Assembly: GCA_026770575.1 (NCBI GenBank)
Contig: MU657208.1
Span: forward strand, 25,224-43,386
Direction: 5' to 3'
DNA length: 18,163 bases
From: Pelagophyceae sp. CCMP2097
Lineage: Eukaryota > Sar > Pelagophyceae
Shown here: positions 1 through 10,550 of the stretch, in pieces
Numbering within the stretch: position 1 is the stretch's first letter
How the letters are laid out: every line of letters starts with the position of its first letter
Notes under the pieces: generated by a model
Told to the model about the DNA's origin: nothing
Seen by the model: only the letters and a program-made list of their open reading frames with translations
Databases searched by the model: none
Made by a program: the position numbers and the translations under genes

Positions 1-59
1 CCGACGGCCACCGGCGCCGTCGCCCAGCACAGGCCCCGACGGCCGAAATTCATGTTCGT

Positions 60-137
60 TTGAGTCGAGGCTTTCCGCCACGACTCAAGGGGAGCGTGAG
101 AGAGAGATATGGAAGATACGCCCGATCCATATCTCTC
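60..137. repeat. Two short hairpins upstream of gene 1
   Basis: Two inverted repeats lie about 250-325 bp before the gene 1 start. One pairs TTGAGTCG (60-67) with CGACTCAA (81-88). The other pairs GAGAGATATGG (102-112) with CCATATCTCTC (127-137), a perfect 11-bp stem with a 14-nt loop. They could be transcript structures or promoter elements, but the sequence alone does not show which. The rest of 1-385 shows no convincing coding sequence. Confidence 0.55.
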
Positions 138-385
138 GCTACCATAACTCAACTCCCGTTCCGAGTGTCCTTCTCTCAGGGTCCGAGTAGCCTGACCTAG
201 GTAGGAATTCCTCGTCTTTGTCGGGGCGCGGCTGGATAGGATTCCTAGTCATATGACGCGGCTTGCGGATATTCGCTTTTCATGCGCTAACCGCAAGGGC
301 GCTTGGATTAAATCCAGTCAACGGCGCGGTAGCGGCCCGAAGAGTCTCCGCCGCGCCGCGCGACGCGCGTCGTGTTGCCGTCGCC

Positions 386-3300
386 ATGCCGGAGATGCCG
401 CGGCGGCCGGACGAGGACGCGCCGCCGCAGCGGCAGGACTTTGCGGCGCAGCGGGACGTTGCCAAGAAACCCGCCGCCGCTCGACCCCCGCCCGGTACGT
501 CCGCCGCGCGCGCCGCGGCCCGCGCGCCACCGGACGGCACCCGCCGCCCGAATGCGGGCTGCCGCCATACGTCGCAGCTTCTGGAAGCGAACGGCGCGTA
601 GGCCCGCCGGCGCAGGCGCCGCCGGCGGTCGCGGCCAAGGCGGCCCTGCGGAACGTGACGCGGCCGCCGCCCGAGGGCGCCGTGCCGGACGGCGCGACGC
701 GGTCGCTCGCCGAGGCGCAGAGGCCGCCGGTCGAATCAGCGGCGCGGGATGGCGAGGACAAGTACGCGCTCGTGTCAAGGAGACCCGCAGCCGCGGAACC
801 CAAGGACGGCGCCGCGGCGCCGCGCGTCGAGGCGAAGCAGGGCGGTCGGCCGGCGCCACGCATGCTCCCGCCGCCGCGCGGCCCGCCGCCGCGCGGGCCG
901 CTGCCGCGCGGGCCGCCGCCCCGCGGACCGCCGCCCCGCGGACCGCCGCCCCGCGGACCGCCGCCGCGCGGACCGCCGCCGCGCGGACCGCCGCCGCGCG
1001 GTGGCGCGCCGCCGCGCGGCCTGCCGGCGCCGGGCGTGGCGCCGCCCGCCGATGCGCCGGCGCAGCGGCCCGACGTCGCGGAGCCGCGCCCGGCGGCGGC
1101 TGCTACGGCCATCGCTAAGGCGACTGCCGGGCCCGCGGCGACGGGCCCGCGGCCGCCGTCGGGCGGCCTGGCGCCGCCGCCGCGCGCCGCGGCGCCGCTG
1201 ACGTCGCCGGCCGCGCAAGGTGCTGAAGTCGCCGAGAAGGCGTCTCGTGCTCCGCGAGAAGGCACCCTCGGGATGCTTGAAAAAGAAACCGCTCGTCCCT
1301 AGGCGTATTGGCCCGCGCGGCGCCGCCGCGGCGAGCGCCGCGCGCGCCGCCGCCTTACCGGCCGCCGCCCGGCGCCCCGCCCGGCAAGCCGCCGCCCCGC
1401 AGCGCCCCGCCGGGCCGCGCGCAGCTGCAGCTCGAGGCATCGGGCGCCGAGCTGCACAAGGGCGCGCCCAAGGGCCGGCGGCCGCCTCCGGGTGCGCCGC
1501 CGTCGGCGCCGCCCCCGCGGCCGCAGCTGGCGCTCCGACTGCATCAGCCCGCGGCCCCGGGAGACCCGGCGCCGTTGGAGGCCCGGTCCGACGACGAGTC
1601 GAGCGACGAGGGCCGGCCGCTGCTTTTGGTGCCGCCTCCCGACGAGGCGCACCCCGGCGCTCCAACTTTGGGCGCGCCCGGCGCCCCAGGCGCTCCAGGA
1701 GAGGCGCCGCCTCGCACTTCGGTGCCGCCGCCGCCGGCGGACGCGCCGCCGGCGGGGGCGGTGCCGCCGCCGCCCGCCGGAGCGGGGTCGTCGCTGGTGA
1801 CGGGCGGCGAGCCTGCTTTCCCGGACGACGTCCGGAAGATTTTGAAGAATGGGCGTTTGCGCATCGTCGCCGTCTCGGGGTACAACGTGCACAAGCAGGG
1901 CGTCGCGGCCGAGCGCACGAAGATTGATCCTTTCCTGCGGTTCACTCTGGGCAAGCACAAAAAGGCGCCCAGGAAACAGACGCGGACTCTGAAGCGGCAA
2001 GACAGTTGCCCAAATTTCCAGGGCGAGATCATCGTCTTTGACGTCGTCGAGGCGGCCGTCTTCCTCGACGAGGCCGACATCGTGCTCGGGGTGGAACTCT
2101 ACGACGAAACCGCCTGGAGATGCGATTTAGTTGGACACGCTTCTCTCTCCGTCTTGCGGTGGATGGCAGACCACGCCGCCTCGAGGGAAACGCTCCCCTT
2201 GACGGTGCCCGGCGACTCGGGCTCCAACTCTGGCGTGACGCTCGAGATCTCGTTCGAGCCTGCGTACTCTGGCATGCTCGTCGCCACGCTCTTCGAGGGC
2301 AGAGCTCTGCACAACGCGGACGCCGTGGGCAAGCAGGACCCCTACGTCAAGGTCTCCTTAAAGGACGTCTGCAAGCAGTCCAAGACTGCAGAAGGCGCGG
2401 ACCCCTACTTCTCAGAAGAGCAGCTCGCCCTCTGGTGCGACGCCGAGGCTTGGACGGAAGACTTGCTCGTGCAAGTCTTCGACGCCGACGTCGGCACCGA
2501 CGACTTGATGGGCCAGTGCAAGGTCTGCCTGCTCCCGTACATGGCCGTATCCGCGGACCGGGCCAAGGAACAGGTCTTTGAGCTCTTCGGCGCGGACGGT
2601 CGGAGGCAGGGCCAAGTGCTCATGCGCCTCCAGTTCTTCCCCGCGGGCACGCTCCAGGTGCACTGCGTCTCGGGCAAGAACCTGCGCAGCGCGGACGCTC
2701 TGGGGAGGCAGGACCCGTACGTGGTTTTCAGCACGGAGGGCCAGTGCAGCTCTTCAACCGCCCGGACGCACGTCGACCAGGACGGCGGCTCCGCACCGCA
2801 CTGGGACTCGAGGTTGACCATGGCGGTGGTGGACCACTTTGAGTTGCTGGTGCAGTGCTACGACCACGACGTGATCCACGAAGACGCCATCATCGGCTCG
2901 GCGACCGTGTCGCTCCTGCAAGTCTTCAAAAATGGGAGGACCGATGCGTGGGTCACTCTGAAGGACGGCGGCGAGTGGGGCAAGCGGAAGCACGCCGGCG
3001 ACGTGCACTTGAGTCTGGAGTTTGAGGGCCCCGCCGCCGTGCGGTTCCCGCAGCACCGTCCCGGGATGGATTCGTTTGACGAGAGCCAGAGGCTGAATAA
3101 AATCCAAGCCGAGATGGACGACCTCGAGGCCAACGCGGCCGCCGACTCGCCCGAAGACGGCGGCCTCGTCTTGGCGGACGAGTTTATGCGCGGTGCCGCG
3201 CGGGGCAGAGTGGTCGACTTTACCGAGGCGGACATCGAGGCCGCTTTCAGATTCATCGATTTGGACAAGAACGGCTTCGTCGGGGCGGCGGAGATTCGGC

Positions 3301-4133
3301 ACGTTTTGATCTGCATGGGGGAGCTGATCACAGACGAAGAAGTGGACATGATGATCAGGATGGTGCGTCGTTTTTTTGGGATATCGACAGGGCCATTGTT
3401 CCCTCGTGCCGCCACGCTTGCCGCGTAGGTGGACGGCGACGGCGACGGCCAGGTCTCTTGGCCCGAGTTTTACGAAATCGTATCGGACCCGGACCCCGGC
3501 TCGCGAGACTTCCTGGCGCCAAAAGACGCGGGCGGCTTCGCGCCGGGCGCGATGAGCGCCAAGGCGCACGAGCGCCACGTCGAGCTGACGAACCGGAACC
3601 GGAAGCGCGCGATGATGCGTCAATTCACGGAGGAAAATGCCGTCGGCCCGGCCGAGGTGGACTCCGCCTGGAGCCGCTACCGCGCCTTGCCTCCCAGGCG
3701 CCGCCAGAAGAACTGCGTCGACTTTGAGACGTTTACGGAGGTTCTGTCGATTGAGCCGACGGGGGAGACGCACCTCCTCTTTTCGCTGTTTGACCACGAG
3801 GACGGCGTCGTGGACGTGCGAGAGTTTGTGCTCGGCATCTGTAATTACGTCGAGATGACGCCCGCCGAGCGCACGAAGCTCGTCTTCGAGCTCTACGACG
3901 AGGACCGGTCCGGGTACCTGGCCCTGGACGAGCTCTTGAATGTCTTGAAGGCGAATCACATGACCACGGCCGCGGCGGTGCGGAAAAAGGCCGACACCAT
4001 TTTAAAACAGGCGGACAAGGACGGGTCCGGCACGCTGTCGAGAGCCGAGTTTGAAGTGGTCTGTCTCAAGTTCCCGACGGTGCTCTTTCCGAGACTGAAG
4101 GTCAAGGACGGTGAAGTCGTCCTCGCCTCGTGA
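386..4133 (+). CDS. Triple-C2, EF-hand calcium-binding protein with Pro-rich N-terminus
   Basis: Exons are 386-494, 602-1219, 1303-3362 and 3429-4133 (1163 aa). The junctions are phase 1, 1 and 0, and the introns start GTACGT, GTGCTG and GTGCGT and all end in TAG. The ATG at 386 has a good context (GTCGCCATGC). Residues 1 to about 425 are Pro/Ala/Arg-rich, with a run of PPRGP pentads near 124-178. C2 domains lie near 426-560, 566-690 and 691-818. The second and third keep acidic Ca2+-loop residues (GKQDPYV with FDADVGTDD; GRQDPYV with YDHDVIHED), while the first looks degenerate. EF-hand loops begin at 895, 931, 1051, 1086 and 1125. Four are canonical 12-residue loops; the one at 1051 (DHEDGVVDVRE) is one residue short. 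The third intron falls directly before loop 2, and without splicing that helix-loop would be cut by TAG. C2 domains typically bind membrane lipids with Ca2+, so a Ca2+-regulated membrane role is likely. No catalytic domain or transmembrane segment is seen. Its exact family is not recognised. Confidence 0.88.
865..1020 (+). repeat. 15-bp tandem repeat encoding PPRGP units
   Basis: About ten head-to-tail 15-bp units (consensus CCGCCGCGCGGACCG) sit inside exon 2 of gene 1 and encode PPRGP pentads. The units differ mainly at third positions (CCCCGCGGA versus CCGCGCGGA), so the frame is kept while the DNA drifts. The track may vary in length between alleles, and it creates long spurious reading frames on both strands. 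Confidence 0.85.
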
Positions 4134-4291
4134 CGCGCGTTACGTAACGCGCCCCGCAACGCGTCGTAAAAGTGAATCTTGTGTCTCTCTGGGCACCGCC
4201 GCCGGAAAGGCCCCTCGGAGACGTTCGAGCAAGGCGTCGAAGCCAAAGGAAGCCCCCGCGCTCCGAGGCGCTCTGAGGTTGTACGGTGACG

Positions 4292-6026
4292 TCAGACAAG
4301 GGACCCAACTGGGTTCGATGAGCATGGGTGCCAAGGCGCCTCTGCGTGTTTCCAACCGCTGCCTCGACGTCGATGCGGCCGGGCGCGGGACGTCGACGCG
4401 GCCGCGGAGAGGAGGGGCTCAGTCGAGAAGAGGGGCTTGCAGTCGAGAATGAGTCGAGTACGAAGAGCGCCCGCGCCAAATGGCGCCGCCGCGGGCTGGA
4501 GTGGCGCCGCCGCCGTGGGGAAGGCGCCGGGCCCGCTTCGGAAGATGAAGAGGTCCCGGCCATTCTGGAGCACGACCTGTGCCTGTGGTTGGAATCCTCC
4601 TCGGGAGCGGGCCCTCGCATCGACTGACGTATCGTCGCCCGAGGCGGTGCGGGGACGCACGAGCTTGCGGGAGGCGTCCTCCTCGACGAAACCGGCGTGC
4701 CTTGCGTCGTCGCACATCACGTCACCGGCCTACGTCTAAGGCGTAGGATGCACAAAACGACCCCGAGAGGGCCCGCCCGAGCTGCCGGAGGGTCCGGGAT
4801 GCAAGGAGTGGCGTGCAGACGTCTCGGAAGGATCCGGAAAAGGATCCTCGGACAAGGGTCCTCGGGCCGTCCCCAAACAAACGCACGTCCTTGTCCTCGA
4901 CGAAGCAGAGGAACCTCGGGTCGAGATTTCGTCGGACTCTTGCGAACCACTGCTCTCAGTCGTCGACGTCTTGCTGAGCGTCGACGAGCAGGACGATGTC
5001 CACGCCGCCGGCCGTTTCCACGCCGTCGGCCGCTGCCGACCGCTCCACCGTCGCGGCGCCGGCCTCGGCGCCGAAGACGTTGCCGACGGCGCTGACGACG
5101 GCGACGCGCGTCGACAGCGCCAACGCCGCGTCTTGGACGGCGGTTCTTGCCGCGGCGCACGCGTCCGCAAAAACAACGCTCGACCCGAGCTTGGCGAGCT
5201 CCAGCGAAACAACGCCGGCCTAGACGGGTTGCCTCCGTTAAACCGAACCGCCCGAGCGCCCACCCGCTCGCTCCGTCCTTTGCGCCACCTTTCGAGAGGT
5301 GTTTCAAGAGGTGCGCCCTCCCTCTGGAGACCCCACCTTGAAGCCCATCTCGAGGACGCGCGTGTCCGGCTGGAGCGCGTGGGCGAGGTGCTTCGCGTTT
5401 CGCTTCAGCTCGACGTCTGCCGTTTCGCTGCCGTTTGGCAGCTGCTCTGCATTGGCCTCGACGGTCCATCGCTTGGACAGTTCGTTGCACTCGTCCTGGA
5501 AACGCGGCGCCGAGTCGCCTACCCATCGATCGAGCCTTGTTCAAACGTCGCGGCCCCGCTCCCACGGTGGCTGCTCCGGCATCGCGGGCAGCATGCAACG
5601 CGGGCAACGCACCTACGTCTTCCAGTTGCACTTCGTGAACGAGACAGTCCACGAGCCCCAAGCGGCCGCGCTGCTCCAGCTTGGCCGTGAGCCGCTCGAG
5701 AAAGGCCTAGATGGCGTGGCGTTTGTGCACCGAGGGCTCAACCTCGCGAGGGGTGATTCGAGTCTCATGGAGCCCATCGAGAAAGCGGCAATTACGGCGT
5801 CTGCGAGCATAAGTCGGAGGAGCTTGGAGAGGCTGGCCTTGGCCTGCGACTGCGGTGCGCAGGCGCGCCAGGCGGGGACGAGGACGTCTTCGACGAAGCC
5901 CAAGTCCACGTCGTCGACGCGGCGGGGACAGTCGCTCAAAACGTGGCGCAGCGCCCTCGCGGCAGATTCGACACCGTCGGCCCCGCTGCGGTCCTCGACC
6001 GTCCGTTCGACGAGGCGGCATAGGAG
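4292..6026 (-). CDS. Methyltransferase-like protein, 5' end unresolved, in-frame TGA
   Basis: Inferred exons, read on the minus strand, are 6026-5796, 5706-5613, 5518-5337, 5219-4887 and 4729-4292. Introns of 89, 94, 117 and 157 nt start GTAATT, GTGCGT, GTGGGG and GTGCGT and all end in TAG. All junctions keep frame. The N-terminal part looks helical (KLLRLMLADA joined to AFLERLTAKLEQRG). The centre resembles motif I of a class I SAM-dependent methyltransferase: RVLEMGFK joined to AGVVSLELAKLG, then SSVVFADAC (post-I acidic residue) and VDIVLLVDAQ (motif II-like). The glycine loop is atypical, with Lys where Gly is usual. The last exon contains HAGFVEED and VVLQNGRDLFIF. No in-frame ATG precedes 6026; an acceptor-like TTCAG lies just before it, so a first exon is probably missing. 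A TGA at 4958-4956 interrupts exon 4, from either a decayed gene or an unrecognised 36-nt intron. It is convergent with gene 1, with 158 nt between the stops. The substrate cannot be told. Confidence 0.55.
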
Positions 6027-6448
6027 CTGAACGCATCTTTGCAGTCAAAAGTTATGCGCGCATGTCTCAAAGTTCCGTCTCAAAGTTGGCCTTTTCTCAA
6101 ACTTTGGCAACCTGGAGCTCAGCTCTGCAAGCAGCTTTAGAGTCACAGACTGGAGCCTTCGAAAGAGGAGGTGAAGGGCTCTCCATATCCGTCGCCCGTG
6201 ACAACGGGCACCCCCGGAGAGCTGAGGTACTGGCCACCAAAGACCGACGAAGCTCAAATTTCCGGAAACTTTCCTCTTTTGGACTTGGAATTGTCAATAA
6301 GCCATCTTTTGAGAATTTATTAAGTCTAAAATGGGGCCTTAGGTCCACTACGGAGGGCGAACGGACCCAAGCCTTTTCGGACCGGCTATCAAAAACATTG
6401 GGCGCGCATCCCTCCTTACCAAAAAGTTCTTGGCAGCGTGTCGAGCCA
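6027..6448. promoter_or_regulatory. Divergent intergenic region between genes 2 and 3
   Basis: This stretch of about 420 nt is more AT-rich than the flanking exons and separates the minus-strand gene 2 from the plus-strand gene 3. It probably holds both 5' flanks, and perhaps the missing first exon of gene 2. No TATA box or known site could be assigned. Sequences like CTCAAAGTT recur at 6066-6090. Frames are open across parts of it, but their composition is not gene-like. Confidence 0.35.
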
Positions 6449-8289
6449 ATGTTCGAGGACGACGAACCCGAGTGCGTCGAGTCGAGGGTTAAAGTTCGTC
6501 GGGAGGCGCGCACTTAGGCCTGTGGCGCCCGCGGCGTACCCCGCCGACGTGTTCGAAGATCCTCTGGAGGATCCCCTCGATGAGGCGCCCCTCGACGAGC
6601 CCCTCGACGAGCCTTTGGAAACCGAGGCGCCGCGCGCCGCGCCGAGCGCGCCGCCGCCGGAGGACGCCGGCGCCGAGGCTGTTTACGAAAAGTACGACGA
6701 AAAGTGCGACCCGGAGCTGCGCGCGTCGGAGGTCGGCGCGTGGCGAGACGCCTGGGCCGCCGCCGCTGCCAAGTGAGTGCCGCGCGGACGTGGCGCCCCG
6801 GCGAGATAGAGGCGTGGGGTTACGAAGTTATTCAAGAGTGTTCTTGTGGAGTTTCCTTTGTGGGAAGTGTGTGGACGCCCGCGGCCGGCGAGCAGGGCGC
6901 TTGCCGCGGCGACGGGCGCTTTGATGCCGGGCGCTCTGTGACGGCCGACGCTCTAGGCTGTCCACTCTCACCATGAGTATTTTCAAAAAGCCCGAGCTCG
7001 CCGGCAACGCTTTATCGCGGCATGTCACTTATCGAGTCCTGTCCACCATCGTGAGCGAGGGCAAGGAGGACTCGTTCGACGTGTGCCGCCGCTTCTCGGA
7101 GTTCGAGGCTTTGCGTTCTGCGCTGGTTTCGAGGTACACGGGCTTGATACTGCCTCCCATCCCGCCCAAGGTAGTCAACGTCGGCTCGGGCTTTTCCACC
7201 CAAGCGGATCACTCCAAGCTCGCTATTTCAAGGCAGCGGCTCCTTGCCCTCTTCGCGGAGCGCCTCTCCGCGCTGCCGTGGCTCGCCGACGACGCCGTCT
7301 TGCGCAGCTTTGTCTCTGAAGTGACGTGGTCCAAAGTCCTGGACGAGGCCGACCTGGACAAGGCTCCGGTGATCCACGCCGACGAGTCGACGACGCTGGG
7401 CCGCGGCCGCGCCTTTTGGTACGCCACCATCCTCCGAGCGCCGCCGGCGCCGCCGACGACTGAAATTGAGAAGCGGCTCAACGACTTGACCATGCGTCTC
7501 GACGCTCTCCTCCTCGGACACGAGGCGGCGCAAAAGGCCGTTTTGAAGGCCGTCGTCGCCGCGGGGCAGCGCACGGACGCTCTATCTGCTTTGTACGACG
7601 GCTTTGGGCATTGGCGCGGCGCTTCGGCGCGCTGGGCGCTGGACTCTTGCGCCGGGGCGACAGAGCGCGCGGCGGCGACGGTGCAGGCCGCTCTGAGGGG
7701 CGCCAAGTGCGAGTCGGCGCTGGACGCACCCGCAGCGGACGTGATGATGGGCGCGGCTTTGCAGTGGCAGAACCTGCAGCTCGGCTCGCTGCGAGAGGTG
7801 ATTGCCAAGCACCGCTTGGTGTGCGGCGACCAATTCAAAGCCGAAAAGCAGTTGGCCGCTTTACGGCAGCAAAAGGCCTCTGGGAAGGTTTCCACAGCCG
7901 CTTCAATCGCCCACATGAAGCACAACCTGAACAGCAGCAAGCTGGGCGGCTTCTTCGGGCGCAAGGCCGAGGCGGCGTCGGAGCCGCTGTCCGTCGACGA
8001 CGAAATCGCAAAGGCGGTTAAGGCGTACGAAGACTGCGGCGCTCTCCTGGACCAGATCGTCAAGGCGCTGTGGTACTGCGAGCTTGAGCGCTTCGACTGC
8101 GACTACGCCGCGGGCGCTGATCTGTGGGCGAGGCGCCTCTTCGCGGTGCAGGCCGACCTCGCGCGCCGCGCCGCCGCCAACTGGGACGAGGCCCTCGAGG
8201 CGCTCGAGCCGCTGCCGCCGCAGGCGGCGCCCGTATTGCACGCCGCGCTGCAGTGGGACGCGTTGTCGTTCCTCGAGCCAGAGGCCTAA
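6449..8289 (+). CDS. Sorting nexin: PX domain plus BAR-like region
   Basis: Exons are 6449-6471, 6518-6772 and 6957-8289 (536 aa). Both junctions are phase 2: intron 1 (46 nt) is GTGCGT to TTAG, and intron 2 (184 nt) is GTGAGT to TCTAG. Residues 1-92 are acidic, with repeats such as DPLDE and PLDEP. The PX domain covers about 96-212; it has the RRFSEFEALR stretch of the phosphoinositide pocket and the LPPIPPK proline turn that are typical of sorting nexins. Residues from about 263 to 525 (starting EIEKRLNDLTMRLDALLLG) are long, helical and charged, as in Vps5-type BAR domains. The late segment ELERFDCDYAADLWARRL-like (near 8079-8140) resembles the end of such domains. PX-BAR proteins bind phosphatidylinositol 3-phosphate and bend endosomal membrane in retromer-type sorting. 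The start is the first ATG that gives this acidic N-terminus; the frame is open further upstream (an ATG at 6062), so a longer start cannot be excluded. Confidence 0.87.
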
Positions 8290-8330
8290 GGCCTCCCAGA
8301 GGCCCGAGGCCTACCAGAGGCCTGAGCCCT
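8281..8330 (+). repeat. GAGGCC-rich short tandem repeat at gene 3 stop
   Basis: Units like CCAGAGGCCCGAGGCCTA repeat two to three times across the stop codon and start of the 3' flank. AGGCCT is itself palindromic, so the segment can fold. It marks the edge of the coding block; 8340-8515 stays GC-rich without a supported gene. Confidence 0.55.
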
Positions 8331-9117
8331 CCTGCGCCCTTCCGCCACCGCCGCCGCCGCCGGAAGCGCAAAAGACGCGAAGACGGCCCGGACGACGCCG
8401 CGCAACGACGCCTTTGGTGCGACGATGGCCGCGTCTACAAAGGCGCGCGCGAGGCGGCGGCCGCGCCGGTTTCGCCCGCGGACGGCCCGCGGTCACATCG
8501 AGAATAATATCATAGCACCCTGCACCGACACATACTTAAAGGAGCACCAGCCCACGAGCAGCCCAGACAAGACTCCCGGGCCTCACGTCGGGAGCCCAGA
8601 CTCCCAGGCCACACGCCTGGAGCCGCCTCGGTGGAGCGCATTTATGTCAGAAGAAGAGGGCCTAAGATTTGAGAAAACCCGGGGATCCGACAAAGGGTAT
8701 CGGCAATGACACAAGGGGGGTTCTCTGGCAATCGCAGTTTTCGTCGGTTGGAGTTTTGCTCTGTTGGGAGTGATAGGGGACGTCGCGCTGAGTCCCATGA
8801 TGCCCGATCCTAAAGAAATTGTCTGTTAAAAACGTTCAAACCGAAATTCTGAGCGTATGTTTGGCTCGTCTGAAGCACTGGTCTAAAGGGAGACAGATTT
8901 CCCGCCTTTAAGGCAGTTGGCCCCTGGGATTCCCTTTGGCGCGGCTGGTGGGCGCTGTGGGCGCTCGGCCGAGGCGCCACTGCGCGCGCTCATGAACCAC
9001 CTCGGGCTCGACGCGCCGCAGCAAAGAGTTTGGTGCGCGCGCCCCGGAGTCGCGAGAAATTCTCTCGCGACTGTCTGCCCTGTTTTGAGCTCTTCAGAGC
9101 CCGGCTGTTGAGGGGAC

Positions 9118-9190
9118 GATGCCGGACCTGAGAGGCGATAAATCGAGTCCGCCTACATCCTGGCCATTGTCGCCTCTCAGGTCGGGCATC
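9118..9190. repeat. Inverted repeat with 21-bp arms
   Basis: The arm at 9118-9138 and the reverse complement of 9170-9190 match at 20 of 21 positions (GATGCCGGACCTGAGAGGCG against its partner), with a 31-nt spacer. It could form a stable hairpin or be the remains of a small inverted-repeat element. No gene lies nearby. Confidence 0.85.
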
Positions 9191-9412
9191 GGAGGGGTCC
9201 GTGTCGCGCAAAAAGCGGCGGACGCACAAAAAAACACCATAAAAGCCGGAAAGCTCCTTAGCCGAGGCTGCCAATCCATAAATAAATCCATTTTATTGAG
9301 CACCCTAAGTCTAACGGATTCCCTAAAGGCAGAAACTTTAGCCCAGTGAAGCCCCACTCGCGGCAATCGTACAGGATCGGTCATATTACCACCCCAAGAC
9401 GAATGGACCCGC

Positions 9413-9480
9413 CCCGGGGACAATTTGAATTCCGCTTCCTAGTTGTGCGAGCTCCCGGGGACAATTTGAATTCCGCTTCC
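9413..9480 (+). repeat. Perfect 27-bp direct repeat
   Basis: Positions 9413-9439 and 9454-9480 are identical (CCCGGGGACAATTTGAATTC followed by CGCTTCC), separated by 14 nt. The second copy is followed at once by CCGGG, so the CCCGGG motif recurs three times. This could be a recent slippage duplication or a paired protein-binding site. Confidence 0.9.
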
Positions 9481-9992
9481 CCGGGTCTCTGCGCATCTGT
9501 AGGCTGCCACAACTGATCCGTTGGGCGGATCATTTTGTGGTGTGTGTTTACCAAAAGGCTGCCCCAGGTCTCCCCCCGAAAGGGGCATTTTTTTGAATGC
9601 GCATGGCGCGCCGCGCATGCGCGTCCCATAGACCCGTTGAGCGGCGCCATGGACGACCTGAAGGGGCTGGGAGGGCCCAGCGCGCAAACGACCGGCGCGG
9701 AGACCGCGCGGCTCGAAAAAAGGAGCCTGGGGAGGTCGGGACCGCTGCGCTCCCGGCGCTGTTTGCGACAATGACCGCGCCGCTGCGGTCGCCCTCGGGA
9801 CCGGCCGCGAAACCCGCCTCGGCGTCGTCTCGCCCGTCATCAGCGCTCACTACTGGGGGCTGCCTGGGTCGTTTGCGGTGAAGCTAGCTTGTCCTTCCGG
9901 AAAGGGCAAACCGAGAGGAATTTCTGTGTAGAATGTCAATAAGAGGGCCTTTTGGATTTAATAAATTCTTAAAACGACGCGCGATGGGAAGT

Positions 9993-10358
9993 GGGAAGTG
10001 GGCAGTTAGGGCGGGGTTCGATTCAACGCACGAAGTGAGACGTTTCTGACCCAGAACTGTTCAAGTCCAGGCACTTTTTATCACTCGCCAAAATATCATA
10101 TGTGTCGGCCAGGTTAGGGCCGATAGAGGCGCGTAAATCGAAAACGCTTTTGCGGCCCCATCCATGGGGACCATGACCGCGCGTGGCCAAGTTCCTAGAT
10201 GATTCCGGCTGCAGGGGAAGGAGAACGGGCGTGTCTAAAATTGACTGTTTTTGTATGGAGTCCCATTTGCAAGCGCGTCGTGGGAAGTGAACAATTCCGG
10301 CGCGGATCGACGCAACACATGGTGAGCGACCGCCCTGCCCTAAAACTGCCCACTTCCC
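9993..10358. mobile_element. Candidate MITE with GGGAAGTGGGCAGTT terminal repeats
   Basis: GGGAAGTGGGCAGTT at 9993-10007 is matched in reverse complement at 10344-10358. Homology continues inward with small gaps (AGGGCGGGG against TTTAGGGCAGGGCGG). The enclosed 366 bp has no coding capacity, as expected of a non-autonomous miniature inverted-repeat element. The left end overlaps a duplicated GTGGGAA, and no clear target-site duplication was found, so the exact borders are uncertain. Confidence 0.5.
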
Positions 10359-10550
10359 GGGCAGGAATGCAAAGTTCTCACGCTGCCAAGCAACCAACTT
10401 TGCCGACCTAATGTATACGATAGAGGCGCGTGCTTCGAAAACCCTTGTGTAGGCCCATCAAGGAGGACCCCAACCGCACGCGGCCAAACTCCTAGCCGAT
10501 TCTGTCAGCAGCGCGAAGAGCCCGGACGTGCCCAATGTGGACTGTTCCGG
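10121..10550 (+). repeat. Pair of diverged direct repeats, about 130 bp each
   Basis: A segment beginning CGATAGAGGCGCG occurs at 10121 to about 10250 and again at 10418 to about 10550. Shared blocks include TCGAAAAC, GGCCCATC-like, GACC, CGTGGCCAA or CGCGGCCAA, CTCCTAG, GATTC and TGGACTGTT or TTGACTGTT. Copy 1 lies inside the candidate MITE and copy 2 just outside, which suggests an old duplication involving the element. Confidence 0.55.

Noticed and set aside
253..1302. Long open frames on both strands over the Pro/Ala/Arg-rich region
   Set aside because: They arise from very high GC and the PPRGP repeat. The spliced gene 1 model uses part of one plus frame, and the other frames have no recognisable domain.
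4956..4958. Selenocysteine codon in gene 2
   Set aside because: No SECIS-like structure was recognised and methyltransferases rarely use selenocysteine. Pseudogene, missed intron or sequence error is simpler.
5299..6030. Plus-strand open frame of 243 codons
   Set aside because: It is antisense to the gene 2 exons, which show splice-consistent junctions and methyltransferase-like motifs. The plus frame has low-complexity Ser/Arg composition.
6097..6513. Minus-strand 138-codon frame that could be exon 1 of gene 2
   Set aside because: Composition is intergenic-like, and no donor gave a clear in-frame junction to the exon starting at 6026.
9597..9881. Possible genes on either strand in the GC-rich patch
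   Set aside because: Several overlapping frames are open, none shows a domain, and no splice-consistent extension was found.
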